The notes beneath the pieces are model-generated. The model was not told where the DNA came from and searched no databases. It saw only the letters and a list, made by a program, of their open reading frames with translations. The position numbers were made by a program, and so were the translations under genes. From Ixodes scapularis (lineage: Eukaryota; Arthropoda; Arachnida; Ixodida; Ixodidae): 64,000 bases of DNA. Where the stretch lies: assembly GCF_016920785.2 (NCBI RefSeq), contig NW_024609881.1, positions 46,346,710-46,410,709 of the forward strand, in the 5' to 3' direction. This document shows positions 47,194-58,289 of this stretch, piece after piece (the first letter of the stretch is position 1; the number at the start of each line of letters is the position of its first letter).

Positions 47194-47559
47194 GGAGCGC
47201 GTGGCTCGCGGTACAGGCTGCGCTGCCTGGAAGTGAACCTTGGGGCGAGGGTGCGTGGCCTACTTCGATGTGTTTACGCCCCTCGATTGGCGCTCCCCCA
47301 GCTTCGGCAGTCCGCCTCTCAGTGCGCTGAAAGCTGTTACCGCTGTCTTTGTTTGCTCGGCGAGAGCGGCGAGCTTGTTTGCACCGCATGCGCTGAGCCA
47401 GCAAAGATAGCCGTGATAGCTTTCAGCGCACTAAGAGGCGCACTGCTGAAGCTTGGGGAGCGCAGAGGGAGGGGCGTGAACACGTCAGACTAGGCCACGC
47501 ACCCTCGCTCCTAGGTTCACTTCCAGGCGACGCAGCCTGAACCGCGAGCCACGCGCTCC
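47194..47559. mobile_element. 366-bp foldback with TTTG duplication
   Basis: Starts GGAGCGCGTGGCTCGCGG and ends as its inverse, bordered by TTTG on both sides (47190-47193, 47560-47563). Arms of about 160 bp match with few changes (CAGGCTGCG, GGAAGTGAACC, GAGGGTGCGTGGCCT, GCGCTGAAAGCT). Reading frames inside are mirror images of each other. Confidence 0.88.
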
Positions 47560-47594
47560 TTTGTTCGCATTTCATTTTTCCCTGATAGTACCTT

Positions 47595-47927
47595 GGTGCC
47601 GCAATGAGGGGCAGAAGCCGAGATGTCAACTCTATCTCCAGCCGCCAGGTATGGTATCGTTTTTCCAGCTCAGTGGCTGGGGAAATAGCCTGTCAACTAG
47701 TCAGTGACAAGAATTAATTCAGAAAGCGTAATTTGCTATATATTGCACACATTATTAAATTAAATATTAAAACAAATTGAAAAAAAATCTATTGTAAATA
47801 AATAACAAAAATCAAGATGACTGTTTTTTTTTTTTTTTTTTTGGTTGCTGAGCTGAGAAAAACGATACCATGCCTGGCGGCTGGAGATAGAGTTGATATC
47901 TCGGCTTCCGCCCCTCATTGCGGCACC
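47595..47927. mobile_element. 333-bp foldback
   Basis: GGTGCCGCAATGAGGGGCAG and onward is repeated inverted at the right end over about 75 bp (CTCTATCTCCAGCCGCCAGG, GTATGGTATCGTTTTTC). The middle is AT-rich with a 21-bp poly-T. Target duplication not clear. Confidence 0.85.
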
Positions 47928-48292
47928 GGGATACAGCTCTGCCACGGCTGCGAATGGAGGCTACCGAAGCAGCGAAGGCGTCGGCTGGAAGCAGGAAAGT
48001 TAACATGCCTGTGAGTGCCAAAGCACGCACATGTGCGCACTACGAGTCTCAAACACAGGTTCCGCGCCGCTAGGTAGCGCAGTAATGCACTTCGGCCACA
48101 GCTCGCCTGGTTCGTATTCTTTTGTGTCCGACTGTACCTGGACCAACATCTGATGGAAACGATCAGTAGGTCATGTTTTTATTTTTGTGTATTGTCTTGC
48201 ATGTATTCCGTAAAGAAATGTTATGTGGTATTCTTGTTATTTATTATGTATACAGTGCGTTTCACGAAAAGTGGACAATTTCAATATAGGAA

Positions 48293-48386
48293 AAACTATG
48301 CGTCGCAACAAAAATTTTTGTTGCGACGCATAGTTTGACCCCTGACCCAAGACCGAATTCTTAAGAATTCGGTCTTGGGTCAGGGG
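48293..48386. repeat. two adjacent perfect palindromes
   Basis: 48293-48336 is a perfect 44-nt palindrome (half-site AAACTATGCGTCGCAACAAAAA shortened: AAACTATGCGTCGCAAC outward). 48339-48386 is a perfect 48-nt palindrome centred on TTAA (CCCCTGACCCAAGACCGAAT outward). Neither has a spacer, and only two bases separate them. Both could extrude cruciforms. No gene overlaps. Confidence 0.95.
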
Positions 48387-48857
48387 CCCATTTACGAAAA
48401 TGATTAAAGTTTGGGATAATTAATTTATATATTTTTGCATAACTAACTTTTTTAATATTGTGTTTAAGGGCATAGTTTGAATTAGAAAATTGCTGAGCAT
48501 CATTGAAAAACACTAAATCAATAAATTGCAGAATGATAGAAGGCATGCGCAGCATTTTAAGGCTTTCTGAAAAACCGCAAACCTTCGACGGGTTTTTATG
48601 TTTCGGTTAGCAATCAGAGCGCTTCTCGGCCCTGACAACACCATAGAGAAATAGTGCACCCAGCCTCTGCTGGGTTGCGCGAGGACAGCGCAGCAGAGCT
48701 TGGTTGCACTTTTTCTCCACAGGGCGCGTTTGGGAAAACAGCTTGTCGGCAAAGAAGTTCCAACAGAGAGGCCTTCGGGCGGAGCTAAAAAATGGGAAAA
48801 ACCGAGTAATCTGGGGTGCATCCCAAATGCATTCCCAGTCATATTTTTGGGTTCTGT

Positions 48858-49240
48858 CCAGGGTGTAAGATAGACAGGTGGGGAAACGGCCCATAGAAGC
48901 CTACCGCAGCGCCGTGACCGGATTGTGTACTCGTCTGCTTGCGGGTACCCCCGACTTGCGACAGATGGCGCTGCGGCGAGAGGAAACAAATCGGAATCGG
49001 ATTTGCGTGGAACCTAAAGGGAGAGTGCGCAAAATAAACCGAGAGCACGACAGTCCTTCATTGAAAATCCACGAGAAACCATCTCCTTCAGTTTAGCCGG
49101 TCGCCACCGGTCGCCCACCCGGAGTGAGAGTTCGCGGTGCTCCACATAGATGGAGCCACAGAAAAAGAGAAAACCGAGGGGGATACAATGCGGTCGCTCA
49201 TTTGGCTCTCGTTTCCCCACCTGCCTATCTTACACCCTGG
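48858..49240. mobile_element. 383-bp element with 32-bp inverted ends
   Basis: CCAGGGTGTAAGATAGACAG (48858) and onward to GGGGAAACG is repeated inverted at 49208-49240 with one mismatch. The interior has overlapping frames with no domain. Likely a MITE; no clear target duplication. Confidence 0.75.
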
Positions 49241-49482
49241 TTCCGTCGTTGATGAAGCCATGTGCTTGCTTTTGCATTTCACCGACATCAAAGACTATGC
49301 TAATGAAGAATCACTTACGTGCAAATTAATATGGAAAATGGCAGAAAGTATCACGCAAGGGTGCAACTGACACCAGGTGCAATGACCCCGTAGAGTACAA
49401 GGAGACATAGCAGAAATGAATTAGTTCTGAATCTCTAGATAATATTGTGTTTAGTAATTCTTCGTTTTTGTTCTTGGATGGA

Positions 49483-51621
49483 AAGCTCTACCCTGACTGT
49501 AAGATCACCCAAGGGGAAAGCCTCCTGCTCGTCATGGGGCACAGTCTGCGCCACCACAATACAAAAGAGGCAACGGAGAGCTTGCTTCATGCGATTGAAG
49601 CTCATTTGCCTTAGGGACAGTATTCCCCATGTCAAAGGACCTTTTTGTTAAGCAGTTTTCCGGCTGCAAAAGGTTAGCCTCAGTGCTTTTTTATTGCCCG
49701 GAAACTATGGTCTACCTAGAAGTGGCCAAAGACGATGAAGTTGACATTCTGTGTCCTGACTGTCAGAGCAGTCACGCAATTTCTGCTCTGACAAAAAGTG
49801 CCTGCTACTTTATTATGCTCAACATTGAAGCGCAGTGCCGTGACGTACTGGAGGATGAAAATAGCTTGATATCATTGAAACCAAAAAGGGTGTCGCTTGA
49901 TGTTGGGGACATCACATTAAGCAAGGAATACAATGAGCTGCCCCTGACATCAAGTGACATCAGTGTCACCTGGAACACTGATGGTGTCCCTCTGTTTGAG
50001 TCCTCGAAGTTTTGCATTTGGCCTTTGCAGCTGCAGATTAATGACCTCCCTCAGAAAGAACAAGCTAGCTCTATCTTGCTAGCTGGTCTTTGGTTTGGGC
50101 CTCAAAAGCCAAACATTAGCTGCTTTTTGAAACCCTTCGTGGAGGACATGAATCACCTGTCTTCGGCAGGATTTGCATGGACGGACCCAAGTGGTCCGTT
50201 CATGTCCCCTGGACCATGTTCAGTCAACACAGTGGCTAGGGCCATGGTGATAAACATCACCCAGTTCAATGGAGCGCATGGGTGTGCCTGGTGCGAGCAC
50301 ATGGGTGAGGTGGCCATGGAAGGTAAAGGCCACTGCCGCGTTTATCCCACAGATTAGATCGAGACACCGAGAACGCATGCCTCTTTTGAGAAGGATGCTG
50401 CGAAAGCTGATAGAAACTCGGAGCCTAGCCACGGCGTAAAAGGACTGTCTGCCCTGGTGTTACTTTCTTTTTTCAAGTTTCCACCTTTTTTTGTCGTGGA
50501 CTACATGCAGGCTGTGTGCTCGGGGTTCGTAAAGTACACAGCATGCATGTGGTTTGACAGCAAGACAGCTTTCCCTTTCAGCGCAGGAGGGAAGATCGCT
50601 CAAATTGATAGCAGGTTGTTGAGCCTCAAAACAATACAGGAAATGTGCAGACTCCCTCGTTCTGTGATGCACAGAAAGTACTGGAAATCGTCTGAGTGGC
50701 GCAACTGGCCTTTTTTTTCTCCGGTTGTGCTCAGAGGACCCCTTCCGTCCGAATACTACAAAAACTGCATGAAGTTTGTGCATTCGATGCATTTTTTTTT
50801 TGTTGGAATCTGTTCCTTTAGACAAACTTCAGAAAGTTAGGAAGTGCATGCGAGCCTTTCTAAGGGAGTATGAAGAACTGTATGGGAAACAACACATAAC
50901 GTATAATGCACACCTCCTCCTTCACCTTGCAGACTGTGTGAAGGAATGGGGGCCACTGTGGAATTATTCGGCGTACCCTTTTGAAAGTATTAATGGTCAG
51001 ACTGTGCAGTTTGTGAATGGCACTAGGTATGCCCAGTGGCAGATTGTCGACAAGTTCCTTATTTTCTCTACTCTGCCCAGACTCTGTGGTCGCGGCACCT
51101 TTTTTTCTGAGCCATCGGTTCGTAGCTTAACGACATCATTGATCAAAAGGTACAAGTTGAGGAAGTTTGCTGCATGCCTTTCAGGTTGCGTTTTCTATGG
51201 AAAGGCTGTGGTGTCGCCTGAAGGCATCTCATATAGTAAAGTTAGAATCAACGGAGTCTTATTTTGTGTTGGCAGGCTTGATAAGTCTCGCCGTCTTAAC
51301 TCCTACGTTGAAGCAGTTTGCGATGATGGAAACTTTATTTTTGGAAGGGTGGTGTCTATTTTGTCGAGAACACGGGAGGACTCTGGTTCTGGTCTTTGTC
51401 AAAACTCCGTATCTTTTTGCATTCAAGAACTGAAATGCCGGCCTGTGCCTCTAGATCTCTGCGCTTCCCGTATTGTGGCCAGAAGCTTTTCCTGCGTAGA
51501 ACTCTCTGACCGTGTAGAAACAGTAACTGCATTTCAGGCTAAAAAGTGTTTCGCCCTGAAGGTAGACGAAAGCCTCTTCCTGTGTCCTGTTGATGAAACC
51601 TACATGTTTGAGGCTACTTAA
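49483..51621 (+). pseudogene. EnSpm/CACTA-type transposase (Tnp2 + DUF4218)
   Basis: Protein homology can be followed almost end to end. ITQGESLLLVMGHSLRHHNT starts near 49500; a 1-bp loss near 49611 precedes FPMSKDLFVKQFSG. Tnp2 core: TWNTDGVPLFESSKFCIWPL, ILLAGLWFGPQKPN, FNGAHGCAWCEH. An in-frame TAG at 50355-50357 is followed in the same frame by VKGLSALVLLSF and VVDYMQAVCSGFVKYT. A 1-bp shift in a run of ten T (50792-50801) leads into DUF4218: EELYGKQHITYNAHLLLHL, WGPLWNYSAYPFESINGQ. Ends at TAA 51619-51621. Only three lesions; typical length otherwise. CACTA termini not identified. Confidence 0.85.
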
Positions 51622-51639
51622 ACAACATATTTTATAACA

Positions 51640-52158
51640 TAACATACATAGTTCATAGTATAGTACAAATGATCCTTCAACATAATGCCAAGCACGTCTG
51701 CAGGCAAGCGCGCCCGTGGCCTAATGGTTATCGTCCTTGGCTCCTACGCAAAGGGCTTGTAGTTCCATGCCTGGGAGCAGACGCATCTTTTCGTTATTTC
51801 TGTAAATGCCGCGTTCTGGTGAATTCGGGAACATTATTTATTATAGGTCCAAATGTTCTTCGTGTTGAACCTTCTATGCCGATTATTCCAAAAGCCCACG
51901 CGTGTGCATAAAGGGCTTCGCCTGGCGAGTCAAACTCAGCCTCGCTCCAGCATTTGATTCTGCGGTTTCGCCACCATCGACGCCTGCAACGCTAGCCTTT
52001 TTCTATTTTGTTTTAGGCACAAGTTTTCCCATTAAACGTTTAGTTTCCTTCAGTTTTCATCTACTCATTAATTATCATTCCTGACATTTTGGCTTGCTTG
52101 CAGATGCGCATGGCCATAACGTATATGGTTCATAGTATAGTAGAAATGATCCTTCCCC
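51640..52158 (+). repeat. 45-bp direct repeats flanking SINE copy 2
   Basis: ATAACATACATAGTTCATAG through GATCCTTCAACAT (51640-51683) recurs at 52117-52160 with about six changes. The repeats bracket the SINE, so they are either a segmental duplication at the site or tandem units interrupted by it. Confidence 0.7.
51697..52086 (+). mobile_element. tRNA-derived SINE, copy 2
   Basis: The head GCGCCCGTGGCCTAATGGTTATC has an A-box; the B-box is degraded (TAGTTCCATGCC). The body (TTCTATGCCGATTATTCC, CACGCGTGTGCATAAAGGGC, CGACGCCTGCAACGCT) and tail (AGGCACAAGTTTTCCCATT) align with the 43996-44405 copy. Borders are approximate. Not a functional tRNA. Confidence 0.75.
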
Positions 52159-52204
52159 ATCAGAGAAGTTTTTCTTTAGTTATAAGATGCACAATTCAGG
52201 ATAC

Positions 52205-52400
52205 CTGGATTAGGGTTTGCACTTCATGTGCTCCGAGCTGCGGTGCGTTAACACACTCTCACCGATCCTAAGTGTTCTGCTGAAAGCATGTGCTTTGAGC
52301 TGCGGTGCTTCAACTTACGATCATCGACCCCCCAGTTTGGCTGAAGGAGTTTGCTCCAAGCTGTGGTGCGCTAACACACTCGGTCAGCGATTCCCCCTGT
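52205..52400 (+). repeat. 61-bp tandem repeat, about three copies
   Basis: Units start ATGTGCTCCGAGCTGCGGTG, ATGTGCTTTGAGCTGCGGTG and GTTTGCTCCAAGCTGTGGTG and continue with CTAACACACTC-type sequence. A related single unit is at about 34154. Confidence 0.75.
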
Positions 52401-52764
52401 TTTGCATAAAAATAGTGTGACGGCTCAAACTGTCAGAATACAGGATGTCAACTTTGTCATCTTTCGCAATTTCCAGGTTTTGCTGAGATTTCTATGTAGT
52501 GTGGGCTTCATGTTTGTTGCTATGACTGAGGTTCCTTTTAGCATGAAACGTAATTCTGTATATTTTTTCTAAATTTGTTGCTTTATGCACACCCTCTTCA
52601 CTGTTGTTTGTATGAGCCCTCTAATGTTTTTTGTTCAGCTCTAATCCTTTCACGTCAGTTGCATAGCATGATGGTACCAGCGAATGGGAATATGTAATTG
52701 TTTGGTTTTTCTGCAAGTTTTATTGCTGTGTTTATACTCTCATTGAAAAAACCCATATAAATGT

Positions 52765-53060
52765 TATACAGGAAGTGTTACAGGAAGGTGATTCCTGTAT
52801 ACTTTCTTATGGGAAGTGTTACAGGAAGCCCTTTCCTGTATACCTTTGTATGGGAAGAGTTACAGGAAGCCAATTCCTATATGGGTTCTTTGTATAGGAA
52901 ACCAGTTCCTGTATGGGAAGTGTTGCAGGAAGCCCTTTCCTCTAGACTTTTGTATGGGAAGTGTTACAGGAAGCCACTTCCTGTTTATTCCCATATCGGT
53001 ACTTTGTATAGGAAACAAGTTCCTGTATGGTCTGTGAGGAAACAAATCAACTCCTGTATA
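52765..53060 (+). repeat. GGGAAGTGTTACAGGAAGCC tandem array
   Basis: Units of about 40-65 bp centred on TATGGGAAGTGTTACAGGAA and TTCCTGTATAC repeat five to six times. The Ty3/gypsy element is inserted at the right edge; AACAGGAAGTCC and ATTACAGGAAG beyond 58288 may be its continuation. Confidence 0.85.
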
Positions 53061-53064
53061 CACT

Positions 53065-53197
53065 TGTAACGTGATGGCCAAGAAGCGACAGCGTTCGGTC
53101 TTAGGCTACCATTTTTATATCTGTCCGCGTTCCCCTGGCGCGGGCTCCCAGAGCGCGCTTCTTCTTCTTCGCCGTGGCGATACTAGCGATCATCACA
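53065..53197 (-). repeat. 3' LTR (minus-strand element)
   Basis: 133 bp with TG...CA ends (TGTGATGATCGC to TTACA on the minus strand). Differs from the other LTR at two positions (G/A after GTAAC; GCGGG versus GCGCG). Confidence 0.93.
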
Positions 53198-53256
53198 CTA
53201 TCCCCCTTCACGAGGAAGTTGCCGTCTCGGCACTAGGGTTCTCACGCTAGAAGCAC

Positions 53257-55380
53257 TCAATCGCGATACCGCGCGGGTCGACTCAATGTTTCTCGTGGCC
53301 GGAGGTATCGCTCTGCTAGCTTTGCCTGCTGTGGCACGTCTACAGGCAAGTCCGTTGGAATGACGTCATCAGGGGGCAAAGGAACAACTTTAAGTTGATC
53401 GTCGTCCAGGAGTTTGGCACCGTTCGCTGATGGCGTATTATGCCGGCCTCCGTCAGTGCCCTGGTCACCGTTTTCTTCTACTTGGTCGTCAACGTGAAGC
53501 TCATTGTCAAGGATGTCTAACAGCGGACTTGCCAGGACTCCTTTCCAGCCCCGCCAGGTTCGGATCCTCAGCTGCTTGTACTGGTGGTAGACTTTCGACC
53601 GCATCGACGTACAGATTATCACCTTCAATGTCTATTATGTCTGGGTAGTCTGGGACTGCTGGGCGAGTAGGAGTCGGGTGGTTATTTTTGCTTTCTGCGA
53701 TGATTATATCGAGGAAGTCTTTGAGCGCTGGTGCAGATAAAGGCAGGTCGTTATCCGTGACGTGTGATAACGTCCTGGCAGGCAGCAAGACTGGCTCCTT
53801 TCCATCGGCCACCCGCTTCAAACGGTAATGGTGTACAACCCCCCGTTTCCTTTTTCCAGTTTCTTCCTGGCTTCTGTACACGTTATTAGGAAGCTTCTTG
53901 AGGACTACATAAGGACCCAACCATGGCAAATATAACTTCGAGGACTGTCCTCGCGGCACAGCGGGAGAATGTAGAAGAATTCTGTCGCCAGGTTCGTAGT
54001 CTTCTTCACTGGTCGTGCTGTCGTAGTGGCGCTTCTGTGCATGTTTTGCTTTCATGTCGTTTGCAATTGCGTGGTCGCGAGCCCTTTGCAATGTTGTCAG
54101 AAGGCGCAATGCGTGTTGTTCATAACTGGACGTCGACGCCATGTTAGTATGGACGTGCACGTCCAGCAGCATGTCAGCTGGTATATTCATGTGTCTGCCG
54201 AAGAGCAGATAATGAGAAGGACTGAAACCAGTAGATTCATCCACGCTCGAGCGATAGGACATCATGACGAGAGGGAGCTTGATGTCCCAGTCAGTGTGTG
54301 TGTCATTGACGTACGCGCTCAAGCTGTTCATCAGCGTGCGATTGAATCGCTCAAGCAATCCGTCCGACTGGGGGTGGTAAGGGGAGGTCCTTGTCTTTCT
54401 GATGCCCAAAAATTGAGCACATTTCTTGAAAGACGTTGCTCTCGAAAGTTCTAACTTGGTCAGAGTGTAGTGCTGACGGTATCCTGTGGCGACTGAAGAA
54501 GTTGTGGACGAGGCAATTGGCGATCTCCTTGCTTTCTTGAGTCTTCAGAGGGAACGCTTCAACCCATCGAGTAAAATAGCCGCTCACCACCAAGATGTAC
54601 TTGTGGCCTCTTTCCGTCGTTGGAAACGGAGCAGTGATGTCAATAGCCACTCGCTCAAAAGGGAAGGTGGCCGCTTCCTGAAGCAGTGGTGCTCGTGGCC
54701 TGGGGTTTGGTGCCTTACGAGCGGAGCACTTAACACATCTCGAGCACCAGTCGGCTACACTGGGTGCCCATTCGAATCCAGAAAAACCTTTCTACGGCCT
54801 TGTTTAATGTCTTGGCACGCCCAAGATGTCCGCCCCTCGGTGCATCATGAACGGAGTCTAGGGCCAGCGGTATCCATGTCTCGGGGATCACGGGAACAGG
54901 GGTTGACTCTGGTGTTTTTGCCCACATGAGGCAGGCGTCGACGAGCCTTAGCTTCTGGCGGTTGCGGAAGAGCACTCCCGCGCTGCATCGACGAATCTCT
55001 CCTGCCGGCGTGCCTGCAAGCAGGGCGTCGATGATGGGCGAAAGCTGCGGGTCACGTCGTTGTTCTTCTCGAAGGTCTGTCATGGTGAATGAAGACTGTG
55101 CAACTGTCATGAGCGCGACATGTTGGCCTTCACACGCCGGGGAAGGCCGTCGGGACAGCGAATCTGCATTTCCATGTTGTTTTCCCGGCCGATGCGAAAC
55201 GATAAAGTCATACTCGCTGAGTTGGTCAATCCAGCGGGAGACTTGGTTTTCCGGTTCTTTGAAGCTGTGTAACCATTGAAGCGCGCTGTGATCCGTCCTG
55301 CATGTGAATCGCCGTCCAAGCAGGTAGTGCCTAAAGTAACGGACGAAATAAACCAGGGCCCGCATTTCTTTCCTGGTCAC
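53257..55380 (-). pseudogene. gypsy RNase H and integrase
   Basis: 55380 onward: TRKEMRALVYFVRYFRHYL, FTCRTDHSALQWL and RPGKQHGNADSLSRRP (RNase H end), then an integrase zinc-binding region. From 54650: AIDITAPFPTTERGHKYILV, VHNFFSRHRIPSALHSDQ (first and second Asp of the DDE set). After a frame change, TSPYHPQSDGLLERFNRTLM supplies the Glu. A C-terminal tail of about 200 residues follows to 53507 and, shifted, to 53257. Three or more lesions. Confidence 0.85.
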
Positions 55381-55427
55381 ACTGTAGCGGTGTTCAGGCT
55401 TCGTGAGGGTACGACTGCCGTAGACGA

Positions 55428-56409
55428 TTACCTTCTCCTTCCCATCCTGTACTTGGGATAGTATACCGCGCCGATACAGTTTTCACTTGCGTCCCTGTCA
55501 AGGATAAAGGGTAGGTCGAAATTTGGAAACGCCAGAACTGGAGAGTTCGTGAGGCGCTGTTTGAGCTCTTCGAAGGAGTCTTGGCACTGTTGTGTCCAGA
55601 CGAATTGAACTTCCTTCTCCAACAATTTGTGAAGCGGGGCCGCGATGCCGGCAAAGTTTTCAACAAATTTTCGGTAGTACGAGGCAAGTCCTAAGAATGA
55701 GCGAAGATCCGCGACGCTTAAAGGCTGTGGCCACTTCGAGACCTTTTCTGTTTTCGTCTCGTCGGTTCCGATTCCAGTAGCCGAAATTTTGTGGCCCAAG
55801 TACAAAACGCTATTGCTGAAGAAGCGGCACTTTGAAAGTTTCAACTTGAGACCTGCATCTCTCAACGCCTCGAGGACTTGCCGAAGATGCATGACATGTT
55901 CGGCTTCCGTTTTGCTGAAGATGATAAGATTGTCGAGATATCAAAGACAGAAGTCAAATTTTCCCACGATTATTTGCATCAACCGTTGAAACGTCGCAGG
56001 AGCGTTGCACAGCCCAGATGGAAGGACATTAAATTCGAAGAGCCCTTGATGTGTGGTGTGGCAAACGCTGTTTTCTTTCGACACCCCGTCGACATCTCTA
56101 CCTGCCAATATCCTGACGCCAGATCGATGGTGCTGAAATATTTAGCACCGTTCAGCTCAGGGCTTCGACAGTGTCGTCGATCCTAGGCAGCAGATATGCG
56201 TTCTTGTGTGTGACCTCGTTCAGCCGACGGTAATCTACGCAGAAGCGCAAGTTTCCGTCCTTCTTCTTCACCAGAACGACGGGCGCAGCCCATGGGCTGT
56301 TAGAAGGACGAATTACTCCCGTGTCCAGCATTTCATGCGTTTTCGTGGTCACAACTTCGAGGCGGTTTGGAAATAAGCGGCGGGGATTTCTTGATCGGGC
56401 CGGGTGCAC
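55428..56409 (-). pseudogene. gypsy reverse transcriptase
   Basis: PSNSPWAAPVVLVKKKDGNL and RFCVDYRRLNEVTHKNA give the fingers/palm start, then a frameshift near 56152 (FSTIDLASGYWQVEM in the next frame). The YxDD box reads YLDN preceded by a TGA (near 55940), so a catalytic Asp is changed. GLKLKLSKCRFF, LGHKISATGIGTDE and LRSFLGLASYYRKFVENFAG follow, then the start of RNase H (FILDRDAS). Defective. Confidence 0.87.
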
Positions 56410-56581
56410 CAGTGTCGATCGAATGCGTCAGAACTGACGTTCTCCCCAAGTCCCAATCGCCTTGAGAAATTACATCCTCGAAGTCAAGAAGCGTACCTTC
56501 GATCAGTTTTTGTTGATTACCCTGGAGGTGTTGTGATGCGGCAAGCTCATCTTGCAGCGAGGTTAGTGTCCATTTCTCTCT

Positions 56582-58132
56582 TTAAGTCGCAGAGCAGACG
56601 CTGTCTCGTGCCGCCTGCGCGTGGCTCTTGTCCAGCGGAGCAGCGGAGTACTCGCCTTCAGGGTGGTCAAAAGCGTGCAGAGTTCCCAGACTTGTACCCT
56701 TGAATAAGGTGACCGGCTTTTCGGAATGGTTGATGTCACATGCTGGTAGCTTATCGGATACTGTCAACACGCTCCAGGTGACTTCAGTATTCCTTTTCAC
56801 GAGGAGATCCGGGCGAGGTTCGAGAAGCCCAGTACCGAACTCTGCCGTATTCGGTGAAATGGTCCAAAAAACGATGGTTGCGGTCCTCGGTGGCAGGACC
56901 GACGTGACAGGAAGCTGAACTTTTTGGGTCTGGGCACACGGGCCCTCTACATGTCGTTCGAGTTTCCTCTCGCTGAAGTCAACCCGAAATCGGTGTTTTA
57001 TTAAAATGTCCAGTCCCTTGACGAACTCCTGTAGGATGCTGGGAATAACAATGACGGGATGGCTCACCGAGAGATCTGCAACCTCAATGTTTAAGCTGCA
57101 TGTTCTCCATACTTCCAAGGCGGCGCCGTTAAGGCCAATGACTCCCTCTCGGTGAGTGAAATCAAGGTCAGGGTTGTCGCGCGAGAGCTCAAGCCACCTG
57201 TCGCCTCGCAAAATGGTCGCTGACGACCCGGAGTCGACAAGCATGTTCATGAAAATTCCGCCTACTTTCCCCTTCACTGTTACTTGGGGGTGCGGAAGAA
57301 TTCCCTGATTTCCACGTTCTACAAATGTAGGGTTGTCACTTCGCAGTGGCGCACGCTGGTCAAAGTTTGCACACGATCTTGCGAGGTGGCCAGTACCGCC
57401 ACACTGAAAACATCGTGGTCGCCTCCTAGGTATGTTTCCGCGGGGAAAGCATTGGCTGTGCTCTTGGAAGTGACTCTGCGACTGGCTGAAACTGTTCACT
57501 GTGGCGCGAAGGTCCACCACGCTGCTGCTCAACGCCGCAATGACATCGCCCGTGGGTCGCGTAGTGGCTTCTGAAGTGTTACCCACGGCAGCGCACAGTA
57601 TTGGTGTCCCCGTAGTCGCAGACAGATGCCAAATGGATGTTAGTCTTGAGGCTATCGCAAGAGCTTTCTCCAATGTTGCAGGGTCAGCGGCGAGGACTTT
57701 GTCACGCAGCTTGGATTGGGGGCCCACAATGAACTGGTCCCGTATCATCGGGTCGCCCACCTGTAGTGACACCTCTGGTTAAGCCTGTCCAAAGAGGTCT
57801 ACGAGGTCGTAGGCATAGACGTCTATGGCTTCCGTGGGTTGATGGCCGCGGGACCGAAACTGTGCCACATACACAGCACGCTGGCCCGCCGACGCCAAAG
57901 GAAGAGTCAACGCCTTCACTAGTGCGGGAAAAGTGGCCTTGTCTTGGTCGGGAAGATGCTCGAAAACACGGAAGGCCCATCCCCGGAGGCGTGTCGGCAG
58001 GTACACCAAATTTTTGGCGTCGTCCCAACCTTTGGCTGCCGCGCAAGTGGAGAAGAGCTTTGCCCATGACTCAAAGCTTCCCTCACCGGTGAAGACGTCC
58101 GGGAGAACGGAGTGTACAGGTTCGGTGGCCAT
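56582..58132 (-). pseudogene. gypsy Gag and protease
   Basis: ATG 58132 starts a Gag-like protein (FTGEGSFESWAKLF, RLRGWAFRVFEHLPDQDK). A TAA at 57779-57781 interrupts it in frame; the same frame then runs on through a CCHC zinc knuckle CFQCGGTGHLARSC (about 57400) to a retroviral-type aspartic protease with MLVDSGSSATIL (about 57240). It ends at a stop at 56582 in what should be the linker to reverse transcriptase. Read-through of that single TAA would restore continuity, so damage here is light. Confidence 0.85.
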
Positions 58133-58150
58133 CCCACCGCTGCCACCAAT

Positions 58151-58283
58151 TGTAACATGATGGCCAAGAAGCGACAGCGTTCGGTCTTAGGCTACCATTT
58201 TTATATCTGTCCGCGTTCCCCTGGCGCGCGCTCCCAGAGCGCGCTTCTTCTTCTTCGCCGTGGCGATACTAGCGATCATCACA
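58151..58283 (-). repeat. 5' LTR (minus-strand element)
   Basis: 133 bp, 131 of 133 identical to the LTR at 53065. Immediately downstream on the minus strand, AT then TGGTGGCAGCGGTGGGAT, the likely primer-binding site. Confidence 0.93.
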
Positions 58284-58289
58284 CACTCA

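Larger units (their letters stand above)
53065..58283 (-). mobile_element. Ty3/gypsy LTR retrotransposon
   Basis: Two 133-bp LTRs, a CACT duplication at both borders (53061-53064 and 58284-58287), and gag-protease-RT-RNase H-integrase order on the minus strand. Next to the 5' LTR (58151) is a possible primer-binding site TGGTGGCAGCGGTGGGAT (two bases in). Next to the 3' LTR is a purine tract GAAGGGGGATAG. The 5.2-kb length is normal for gypsy, the LTR length unusually short. Several coding lesions make it defective. Confidence 0.93.

Noticed and set aside
51711..51785. A tRNA gene on the plus strand
   Set aside because: The A-box is good but the B-box and acceptor stem are degraded; its body matches the SINE copy at 43996.
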